From assembly GCA_018054745.1 (NCBI GenBank), contig JAGPIX010000018.1, forward strand, positions 1-33,605: 33,605 nt of DNA, in the 5' to 3' direction. Position 1 is the first letter of the stretch. Each line of letters begins with the position of its first letter. This DNA is from Alicycliphilus sp. (GTDB lineage Bacteria > Pseudomonadota > Gammaproteobacteria > Burkholderiales > Burkholderiaceae_C). Positions 15,744 to 25,154 of the stretch are shown here, in pieces. The position numbers and the translations under genes are program-made. The notes under the pieces were generated by a model that was not told the DNA's origin, made no database searches, and worked only from the letters and a program-made list of their open reading frames with translations.

Positions 15744-16135
15744 TCGATCTGACCGCGTGGCGAACCGCCTGGCGTGAAGACTGGGGCCGTGGATCCCTGG
15801 GCAGGGGGCGCGCCGTGCTCCTGGGTGCGGCGGCGCGCCTGGTCGCGATGGCCGTCACGGTGCTTGAACTTCAGCACGACCAGGGTCTCGGGGTCGATCT
15901 TGGCCTTGAAACGGCGGCCGCTGGCATCCTCTCCGCGCACCTCGTAACAGCCATCGTCGATCTTGATGCGCTGCAGCTGCCAGCCGCGCTGGGCGGCCAT
16001 CTGGCGCACCGCCTCGCGTGACTGCCAGCGCTGGCTGGGGGCGTCGCAGTCGTCGTCGGCCGCGGCGGACAGGCTGGCTAACGCCAGGCACAGCGTGAGC
16101 AGGCCGTGGCGTACAAGGGTGCGGGGGCGCGGCAT
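15740..16135 (-). CDS. Secreted PepSY-domain protein
   Basis: A 131-residue protein starting at the ATG at 16135, with a signal peptide (about 1-27, ending SLSAAADD) and one PepSY domain: a helix (SREAVRQMAAQRGW) and a strand pair (LQRIKIDDGCYEVRGED; FKAKIDPETLVVLKFKHR). The tail is basic and Gly/Pro-rich. PepSY proteins of this size are periplasmic and often sit beside membrane reductases and two-component systems; a specific role is not known. The gene sits 34 bp after the ferric-reductase-like gene in the same operon and ends inside the long hairpin. Confidence 0.82.
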   Translation of the reverse strand: MPRPRTLVRHGLLTLCLALASLSAAADDDCDAPSQRWQSREAVRQMAAQRGWQLQRIKIDDGCYEVRGEDASGRRFKAKIDPETLVVLKFKHRDGHRDQARRRTQEHGAPPAQGSTAPVFTPGGSPRGQID

Positions 16136-16169
16136 GGTGCTTCTCCTTGATCTGTGGGGCAGGCGCTGT

Positions 16170-17558
16170 TCAGCGCATCGCAAACGACTCGCGGTACAGA
16201 CGCCAGGGCGCGTTGCTGGCGTGGGCGCCAAGCGTGTCGCCCAGGCCCTGCGGGCCGCAGAACCAGATGTCCAGCGGGCCGCCCAGGGCTTCCAGCGTGC
16301 GTGGCGTCAGGCGCTGGCCCCGGGCGCCGTCGTGCACCGTGAGCGTGACCGCGGGCTCGGCCTGGGCACACAGGGTTTGCAGGCGCCCCAGCAGCGCGTC
16401 GCGCGCCGCGTCGCGGGTGCAGTAGTGCATCTGCACCGGTTGCAGTCTGGCGTCGGCGGTGGCCAGGCCCGGCTGGCGCGCCTCCAGCAGGGCGATGAAG
16501 GGTGTCACGCCCACGCCCCCAGCCACCCAGACCTGCTGGCGTGCGCGGCTGCCGCGCCCGTCAAAGCGGCCGTAGGGGCCTTCTATGTCCACGCCCTGGC
16601 CGGCCTGAAGGCGCCGGGCCAGGGTGCGGGTGTAGTCGCCCAGGGGCTTGATGACCAGGCGCAGCAGGGCCTCGCCGCGTGCGTTCTCGCCCAGGGCGCC
16701 GGGTGCGCTGGCGATGGTGAAGGGGTGGGCGCCCTCGGCGCGGTCAAAGCGAACGAAGGCGAACTGTCCGGGGCAGTGGCCCGGCCAGCTATCGGGCAGG
16801 GCGCAGACCACCTCCAGTGGTGCGTCCGGCCCCTGGCCCAACAGCTGCACGCTGTGGATATGCGCGCCGTGGCGCCGGCGCAGCCCTATCCCGCCCGCCA
16901 GCGACCACAGCGCGGCGGCGCTGCCCAGGGTCAGCAGGCCGGCCTGCAGCAGGCCCAGCGGCAGCGCCCAGTAGGCCAGCGGCGTGAGCGCCAGGGCGTG
17001 GAACACAAAGCCCAGGTAGAGCAGCGGCATGGCGCGGTGCGTCAGGCGCCAGGGCCTGTAGGCCAGCAGGCGCTGCAGCAGGGTCAGGGCAATCAGGACG
17101 AGCAGGGCGTAGAAGGCCCATTCGCCCAGATCCTTGGCCAGGTCGCGCGCGTCGGTGAACCAGGGCAGCACGGCGTCGTGCGCCGGCTTGCCTTCGCGGC
17201 CCCAGGTGGCCTTGATGAGGCCGCCCCCCTCCTTCACGCCCCAGTGCAGCAGGGCGGTGATGCCTGCGCCCATGCCGGCCCATTTGTGCAGGCGGTACAC
17301 CTGATCCATGCCGCCCAGCGGTCGCTCGATCAGGGGCAGGCGCAATGCCAGCACCATGATCAGGCCCATCAACCCCATGCACCACAGGCCTGTCAGATAG
17401 ATGGCGTGCCGGCGCAGCTGCCACCAGCCCGTGGCCTCGCCCTGGGCATTGACCAGGGGGTCAATGCCCAGCTGGGCGGGAGCCACGGCCCACCAGGCCA
17501 GGGTGATGAGCGCCAGCCACAAGGCCAGGGCGGTCGCGGGGGAGAGGGTACGGCGCAT
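16170..17558 (-). CDS. Ferric-reductase-like transmembrane flavocytochrome
   Basis: A 462-residue membrane reductase of the ferric reductase/NADPH-oxidase type. The N-terminal half has about six helices with four His placed as two haem pairs: H91 and H105 in one helix, H174 and H187 in another (spacings of 14 and 13). The C-terminal half is a ferredoxin-reductase module: flavin-binding HPFTIASAPG, nicotinamide-binding GGVGVTPFIALLE and terminal FCGPQGLG. It should move electrons from cytoplasmic NAD(P)H via FAD and two haems to the outer face of the membrane. Acceptors could be ferric chelates or a periplasmic protein. It is the second gene of the operon, after a PepSY gene, 42 bp away. Confidence 0.88.
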   Translation of the reverse strand: MRRTLSPATALALWLALITLAWWAVAPAQLGIDPLVNAQGEATGWWQLRRHAIYLTGLWCMGLMGLIMVLALRLPLIERPLGGMDQVYRLHKWAGMGAGITALLHWGVKEGGGLIKATWGREGKPAHDAVLPWFTDARDLAKDLGEWAFYALLVLIALTLLQRLLAYRPWRLTHRAMPLLYLGFVFHALALTPLAYWALPLGLLQAGLLTLGSAAALWSLAGGIGLRRRHGAHIHSVQLLGQGPDAPLEVVCALPDSWPGHCPGQFAFVRFDRAEGAHPFTIASAPGALGENARGEALLRLVIKPLGDYTRTLARRLQAGQGVDIEGPYGRFDGRGSRARQQVWVAGGVGVTPFIALLEARQPGLATADARLQPVQMHYCTRDAARDALLGRLQTLCAQAEPAVTLTVHDGARGQRLTPRTLEALGGPLDIWFCGPQGLGDTLGAHASNAPWRLYRESFAMR

Positions 17559-17600
17559 GATGGACTTGCCTGGTTGCGTGAAGGAGAGATGGGGCGTGCG

Positions 17601-17927
17601 TCAGTCGTGCTGCTTGCGCGTGCGCGTGCGCTCCACGGCGCCGGTCTGGGCGTTGACGTAGAGCTTTACCGGCGCGCCCTGGGCGTTCAGCGCCTTGGCC
17701 TCGTAGCGGCCATGCTCGTAGTCGATCTCCAGGATGTCGCGGTAGCCGGCGGCCTCCAGGCGCTCGGCGATGTCGCGGATGGAGAGCTTTTGCGCCGGCG
17801 CGCTGGCGGCCGCGGGGCTGGCCGTGGCGGCAGGGGGGCTGGTCTGTGCCTGCGCCAGGCCCAGGCCTATGGCCGAGGCGGCAATCACGGTGGCGATGAG
17901 GCAGCGGCGGGTGGTGGTGCTGTGCAT
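17601..17927 (-). CDS. Secreted PepSY-domain protein, first gene of the operon
   Basis: A 108-residue protein with a signal peptide (about 1-28, ending LAQAQ), an Ala/Pro/Ser-rich linker and one PepSY domain (IRDIAERLEAAGYRDILEI; GRYEAKALNAQGAPVKLYV). The ATG at 17927 is chosen because of the AAGGAG ribosome site just upstream. It begins the minus-strand electron-transfer operon and faces the divergent PepSY/two-component operon across a region holding the 41-bp operator. It resembles the divergent 106-residue PepSY protein in layout, suggesting duplication. Function is not established. Confidence 0.82.
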   Translation of the reverse strand: MHSTTTRRCLIATVIAASAIGLGLAQAQTSPPAATASPAAASAPAQKLSIRDIAERLEAAGYRDILEIDYEHGRYEAKALNAQGAPVKLYVNAQTGAVERTRTRKQHD

Positions 17928-17999
17928 GGTGAACTCCTTGAGGTTGAAGACCGCCAGAAACGACATGCTTCGGGCTTGGATTGCATTCTTCAAAACCAT

Positions 18000-18040
18000 C
18001 GCTGAACCCAAGCTGAAGGCGCCGTTCATCTGCCATTCAT
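18000..18040. promoter_or_regulatory. 41-bp symmetric operator, copy 2 (divergent promoter)
   Basis: TGAA at 18003-18006 and 18014-18017, TTCA at 18025-18028 and 18036-18039, all at an exact 11-bp step and arranged as a dyad. The element lies in the 136-bp region between divergent genes, 72 bp before the leftward ATG (17927) and 23 bp before the rightward ATG (18064). The linked OmpR-type regulator is the obvious candidate to bind, with autoregulation. See the matching copy at 11987-12027. Confidence 0.78.
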
Positions 18041-18063
18041 CGGCGCCGCGCTACAACCGTGCC

Positions 18064-18384
18064 ATGCCTGCCCTCACCCGCCTTCTCGCCCTGCTCCTGA
18101 CGGCCTGCGCGCTGTCGCTGCCCGCCGCCGCCCATGACCATGATGAACACGAGCGCGCGCGCCAGGCGCTGGAGCAGGGCCGGGTGCTGCCGCTGACCAG
18201 CGTCATCGCCAAGGTGGAGCGCGAGCACCCGGGTCAGGTCGTCAAGATAGAGTTCGAGGAGGACGACGGCCGCTACATCTACGAAATCCGCCTGCTGCAA
18301 CGCGACGGCCGCATGGCCAAGCTCAAGGTGGATGCCGTCGATGGCCGGGTGTTGAAGATCAAACGCAAAGAACGCAAGGAATAG
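18064..18384 (+). CDS. Secreted PepSY-domain protein upstream of the two-component system
   Basis: A 106-residue protein with a signal peptide (about 1-21, ending PAAAH), a His/Asp/Glu-rich start of the mature chain (HDHDEHE) that could bind metal, and a PepSY domain (TSVIAKVEREHPGQVVKIEF; GRYIYEIRLLQRDGRMAKLKV) ending in a Lys/Arg-rich tail. It is the first gene of an operon with the response regulator (8-bp gap) and kinase. Its position suggests a periplasmic partner or modulator of the sensor kinase, as proposed for similar PepSY genes; this is inference. Confidence 0.83.
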   Translation: MPALTRLLALLLTACALSLPAAAHDHDEHERARQALEQGRVLPLTSVIAKVEREHPGQVVKIEFEEDDGRYIYEIRLLQRDGRMAKLKVDAVDGRVLKIKRKERKE

Positions 18385-18392
18385 GACGCGCC

Positions 18393-19067
18393 ATGCGCAT
18401 ACTGGTGGTCGAGGACGAGCCCACGCTGCAGGCGCAGCTGGTGCAGGCCATTGCCGGCGCCGGCCACACCGTGGAGGCTGCGGCCGACGGGCGCGAGGCG
18501 CAGTACCTGGGCGAGGTCGAGGACTTCGACGCCGTGGTGCTGGATCTGGGTCTGCCGCTGCTTGATGGCCTGTCGGTGCTGCGCCACTGGCGCGCGGCCG
18601 GTCGCAGGATGCCGGTGCTGATCCTCACCGCGCGCAGCAGCTGGCAGGAGAAGGTGGCCGGCATGGACGCCGGCGCCGACGATTACCTGGCCAAGCCGTT
18701 TCATATGGAAGAGCTGCTGGCGCGCCTGCGCGCCCTGCTGCGCCGCCTGGGCGAGCACGCCAGCGCCGAATGGCAGTGCGGCGCCATCAGCCTGGACACG
18801 CGCGCCGCGCGCGTGCTCGTCGCCGGCCAGCCGCTGACACTCACCAGCCACGAGTTCAAGCTGCTGGCGCAGCTGATGCAGAGGAAGGGCGAGGTGCTCT
18901 CGCGCACCGAACTGGCCGAGCACCTGTACCCGCAGGACAGCGAGCGCGACTCCAACACCATCGAGGTCTTCGTCGGCCGGCTGCGCAAGAAACTGCCCGA
19001 GGGCAGCATAGAGACCGTGCGCGGCCTGGGCTACCGGCTGACCGATGGCGACGCCGCCGCGCCATGA
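18393..19067 (+). CDS. OmpR-family response regulator
   Basis: A 224-residue two-component regulator. The receiver domain has acidic pocket EDE (7-9), phosphoacceptor Asp51 (VVLDLGLP), T79 and Lys101 (AKPF). The C-terminal winged helix spans about 128-220 with LTSHEFKLLAQLM, SNTIEVFVGRLRKKL and RGLGYRL, typical of QseB/PmrA/TctD-like regulators. It should be phosphorylated by the kinase whose gene overlaps its stop codon (ATGA). The likely DNA targets are the two 41-bp TGAA/TTCA elements, one of which lies in its own operon's promoter region. Confidence 0.93.
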   Translation: MRILVVEDEPTLQAQLVQAIAGAGHTVEAAADGREAQYLGEVEDFDAVVLDLGLPLLDGLSVLRHWRAAGRRMPVLILTARSSWQEKVAGMDAGADDYLAKPFHMEELLARLRALLRRLGEHASAEWQCGAISLDTRAARVLVAGQPLTLTSHEFKLLAQLMQRKGEVLSRTELAEHLYPQDSERDSNTIEVFVGRLRKKLPEGSIETVRGLGYRLTDGDAAAP

Positions 19068-20422
19068 AACACTCGCTGCGCCTGCGCCTGCTGGCCGGCA
19101 TGCTGGTGTGGATGCTGCTGACCATCGCCGCCGCCGGCTGGGGCCTGCGCGCGTTGCTGCAGGGGCATGTCGAGCAGCAGCTGGCGGTGCAGCTGGTGAT
19201 GGACCTGGATCACCTGAGCGGCAGCATCGACTGGGCGCCGGACGGGCGCCTGGACGTGGAAAACCAGCCCGACGCGCGCCTGGCGCAGCCGCTGTCGGGC
19301 CTGTACTGGCAGATCGACCGGCTGGGCGCCCAGCCGCAGGTGGCGCTGGCGCGCTCGCGCTCGCTGTGGGACCAGACTTTGCGCCTGCCCGCCGCCCCCA
19401 GCGCCTATCCGGCGCAGGGTCACAGCCTGCTGCGAATGGCGGACGCACGGGGCCGCGCACTGCTGGTCGTGGCGCGCACCGTGCAGCTGCCCGACGAGGG
19501 CGCGCCGCCGCTGCGCCTGGCGGTGGCTGCCGACGAGGCCCTGATTGCCGAGCCGATGGCACGCTTTACCCGCCTGTTGCTCATCGCCCTCGGCGCGCTG
19601 GCGCTGGCGCTGGCGTTGGCCGTGGTGCTGCAGCTACAGCTGGCGCTGCGCCCGTTAAGGCTTTTGCGAGAACGCCTGGCGGCCGTGCGCGCCGGGCAGG
19701 CTGCGCGGCTGGAGGGGCGCTTTGCCCAGGAGCTTGAACCCCTGGTCGCCGAGTTCAACCATGTGCTGGCCGAGAACGCCGACATGGTGCAGCGCGCCCG
19801 CACCCAGGCCGGCAACCTGGCGCATGCCGTGCACACGCCGCTGACCATCCTGGCCAACGCCGCCGACGGCCAGGCCACACCCCTGGCGCGCCTGGTGCAA
19901 GAGCAGGTCGCCAGCGCCCGCCGCCAGGTCGATTACCACCTGGCGCGCGCCCGTGCCGCCGCCGCCGTGCGCGCCACCGGACTGGCGACGCCCGTGCTCG
20001 AACCCCTGCGAGCGCTCTTGCGCACCATGGCGCGGCTGCACGGCGCGCGCGGCCTGTCCTTTGAGCTGGCCGATGGCGCTCAAGACCTGGCCTTTCGTGG
20101 GGAGACGCAAGACCTGTACGAAATGCTCGGCAACCTGATGGACAACGCCGGCAAATGGGCGCGCACGCGTGTCGTGGTCGATGTGCGGCGCGAGGGCCAG
20201 CAGCTGTGCTTCACCGTGGACGACGACGGCCCCGGCATTCCCGAGGAGCAGCGCCAGCGCATGTTCGAGCGCGGCGTGCAGCTCGACGAGCGCCGCACCG
20301 GCAGCGGCCTGGGCTTGGACATCGTGCGCGCCCTGGCCGACAGCTATGGCGGCAGCGTGCAGGCACTTGCATCGCCGTTGGGCGGCGCACGCCTGGTGCT
20401 GCGGCTTCCGGCGGCGGCCTGA
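19064..20422 (+). CDS. Sensor histidine kinase with PhoQ-like H-box
   Basis: A 452-residue membrane kinase. Helices at about 10-32 and 168-193 flank a periplasmic sensor of about 135 residues without a recognised ligand domain. A HAMP-like linker follows, then the dimerisation helix with NLAHAVHTPLTIL: His254 is in the position of the phosphorylated His of PhoQ-type kinases (family usual LTHSLKTPL), while the common HELRTP form is absent. The ATP-binding domain has NLMDNAGKWA, DDDGPGIP and TGSGLGLDIV. The gene overlaps the regulator by four bases. The signal is unknown; the neighbouring PepSY protein and redox operon suggest envelope redox or metal stress. Confidence 0.92.
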   Translation: MKHSLRLRLLAGMLVWMLLTIAAAGWGLRALLQGHVEQQLAVQLVMDLDHLSGSIDWAPDGRLDVENQPDARLAQPLSGLYWQIDRLGAQPQVALARSRSLWDQTLRLPAAPSAYPAQGHSLLRMADARGRALLVVARTVQLPDEGAPPLRLAVAADEALIAEPMARFTRLLLIALGALALALALAVVLQLQLALRPLRLLRERLAAVRAGQAARLEGRFAQELEPLVAEFNHVLAENADMVQRARTQAGNLAHAVHTPLTILANAADGQATPLARLVQEQVASARRQVDYHLARARAAAAVRATGLATPVLEPLRALLRTMARLHGARGLSFELADGAQDLAFRGETQDLYEMLGNLMDNAGKWARTRVVVDVRREGQQLCFTVDDDGPGIPEEQRQRMFERGVQLDERRTGSGLGLDIVRALADSYGGSVQALASPLGGARLVLRLPAAA

Positions 20423-20529
20423 CCCGGTTGCGCCTGATGCTCCCAGAGGTCCAGCCAAAAGCCAATGGGCAACCTCAGTCTCAGACTCTTTTCTTGCCTC
20501 TGGGGGAAGGCTAAGACGGGAGGCAAACT

Positions 20530-20578
20530 ATTATTTTTATAGCTTTTTGCGCTTGTTGCATAAGCGTTGCGGCCACTT

Positions 20579-20583
<5 letters not shown>
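20530..20583 (-). repeat. Interspersed hairpin repeat, copy 3 (end of uvrA)
   Basis: Read on the minus strand this is the same repeat as in the flavoprotein gene and at the selA/selB junction: it has AAAGTGGCC, a hairpin CGCTT (20550-20554) / AAGCG (20562-20566) and AGCTATAAAAA. It starts at the uvrA stop codon and fills the end of the 156-bp convergent gap between the kinase gene and uvrA, where it could act as a bidirectional transcription end. The rest of the gap (20423-20529) holds only an 8-bp inverted repeat CCCAGAGG/CCTCTGGG (20442-20449, 20497-20504). Confidence 0.68.
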
Positions 20584-23626
<3,043 letters not shown>

Positions 23627-23748
23627 GATCGGGGCGGCGCTGGGGAACCCGCCATGATAGCCACGCGCACCGCGCCGCCCCCACCCGCGGCACGGCAAAA
23701 CCACCCTGGGCGAGAATACGGGTTTTGCCTGACCACCGAACACCCGCC
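23627..23748. promoter_or_regulatory. Divergent promoter region, uvrA / MFS gene
   Basis: These 122 bases separate uvrA from the divergent transporter gene. I see no clear LexA box of the CTGT-N8-ACAG type and no convincing hexamers, so only its position supports a regulatory role. Confidence 0.35.
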
Positions 23749-25008
23749 GTGTCAGAAACCATCTTGCCTTCCACCTCCGCCCCCGCTGCCCCTGCCACAC
23801 GCATGACCGGCCCCGAGCGCCGCTCCAGCATGGGGCTGGCGGCCATCTTTGCCATGCGCATGCTGGGCCTGTTCCTGGTGCTGCCGGTGTTCATGCTGGA
23901 GGCGCGCAAATACCCCGGCGGCGACGATCCGGCCCTGGTCGGCCTGGCCATGGGCATGTATGGCCTGACCCAGGCCTTCTTCCAGCTGCCTCTGGGCATG
24001 GCGTCCGACCGCTTCGGCCGCAAGCGCGTCATCGTCCTGGGCCTGGCGGTATTCGCCGCCGGCAGCCTGGTGGCGGCGCTGGCCGATTCGGTCATGGGCC
24101 TGCTCGTGGGCCGGGCGCTGCAGGGCGCGGGCGCGGTGTCGGCCGCCGTCACGGCCCTGCTGGCGGATCAGACGCGCGACGCCGTGCGCACCAAGGCCAT
24201 GGCCCTGGTGGGCATCAGCATAGGCTTGATGTTCGCCATCGCCCTGGTGCTGGCGCCGCTGCTGACGGCCCATATCGGCCTGTCCGGCCTGTTCACGCTG
24301 ACCTTTGCCCTGGCCCTGGCCGGCGTGGCACTGATCGTCTGGGTGGTGCCGCCCGAGACGCGCCACCACGCCGACCTGCCGCAGGGCCGGCTGGCCGATG
24401 TCTGGCGCCATGCCGACCTGCGGCGCCTGAACCTGGGCGTGTTTGCGTTGCACACCATTCAAATGGCCATGTGGGTGGCCGTGCCCGCCCTGCTGGTGCA
24501 GGCGGGGTTGCCGAAGGACTTGCACTGGCATGTCTACCTGCCGGCGCTGGTGCTGTCGGTCGTGGCCATGGGCGGGCTGTTCTCCATGGAGCGGCGCGGG
24601 CGCCTGCGTGCGGCCCTGCTGCTGTCGATTGGCCTGATTGCCCTGGTGCAGGCGGCCCTGGGCGGCCTGGTGGCCGGCGGCGTGGCACCCGGGGTGATGC
24701 TGCTGGGCGGCCTGCTGTTCGTGTTCTTCTGCGGCTTCAACATGCTGGAGGCCACGCAGCCCAGCCTGGTCTCGCGCATGGCGCCGGCCAATCTGCGCGG
24801 CGCGGCCCTGGGCGCGTACAACACGCTGCAGTCCCTGGGCCTGTTTGCCGGCGGCGCCCTGGGCGGCGCCCTGGCCAAATGGGCCGGTGCGGGTGGGCTG
24901 TTTGCCGCCACGGCGTTGCTGGCCCTGGCCTGGCTGGTCATCACCTGGCCCCTGCAGCCGGTGGGACGGGCCGGCGCGGGCGATGCCCATTTGCGGCCCT
25001 CCACCTGA
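23749..25008 (+). CDS. MFS transporter (YajR/multidrug-efflux-like)
   Basis: A 419-residue major facilitator with about 12 membrane helices. The loop 2-3 signature is [13 protein letters not shown], and the helix-5 region has [19 protein letters not shown], as in proton-coupled drug exporters. It lacks the extra C-terminal domain of E. coli YajR. The substrate is unknown. GTG at 23749 is the preferred start; ATG at 23803 is an alternative just before the first helix. It is divergent from uvrA, an arrangement often seen in Burkholderiales. In several of those genomes, as I recall, ssb follows this gene; here fdnG follows. Confidence 0.85.
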   Translation: MSETILPSTSAPAAPATRMTGPERRSSMGLAAIFAMRMLGLFLVLPVFMLEARKYPGGDDPALVGLAMGMYGLTQAFFQLPLGMASDRFGRKRVIVLGLAVFAAGSLVAALADSVMGLLVGRALQGAGAVSAAVTALLADQTRDAVRTKAMALVGISIGLMFAIALVLAPLLTAHIGLSGLFTLTFALALAGVALIVWVVPPETRHHADLPQGRLADVWRHADLRRLNLGVFALHTIQMAMWVAVPALLVQAGLPKDLHWHVYLPALVLSVVAMGGLFSMERRGRLRAALLLSIGLIALVQAALGGLVAGGVAPGVMLLGGLLFVFFCGFNMLEATQPSLVSRMAPANLRGAALGAYNTLQSLGLFAGGALGGALAKWAGAGGLFAATALLALAWLVITWPLQPVGRAGAGDAHLRPST

Positions 25009-25154
25009 CGGCCGGGAGCCAGCCGCCGCACGCGACCCTTAAGGGTTAACGTGGTTCCGGCGCAACATTCGGCTTGCCTACACTGAATCAGCCCCCTGCC
25101 GCCGGGGCAGCGCGCGATCCCCACCAGGGCGCTCAACCATTCAGGAGACAAGTC
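25009..25154 (+). promoter_or_regulatory. Upstream region of the formate dehydrogenase operon
   Basis: This 146-bp region contains a perfect 12-bp palindrome ACCCTTAAGGGT (25035-25046) and a possible -10 TACACT (25079-25084) with a weak -35 TTCCGG (25055-25060, 18-bp spacing). No FNR/ANR box of the TTGAT-N4-ATCAA type is visible. A ribosome site AGGAGA (25143-25148) precedes the fdnG ATG. Confidence 0.45.

Noticed and set aside
15963..18005. 680-codon open frame on the plus strand across the PepSY and ferric-reductase genes
   Set aside because: It runs antisense through three genes with signal peptides, ribosome sites and domains; its translation has no family features.
23627..23800. 58-residue N-terminal extension of uvrA from GTG at 23800
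   Set aside because: It would overlap the start of the divergent MFS gene and its Arg/Gly-rich sequence has no UvrA likeness; GTG at 23626 fits better.
25009..25154. FNR/ANR box upstream of fdnG
   Set aside because: No TTGAT-N4-ATCAA or close variant was found; only an unrelated palindrome.
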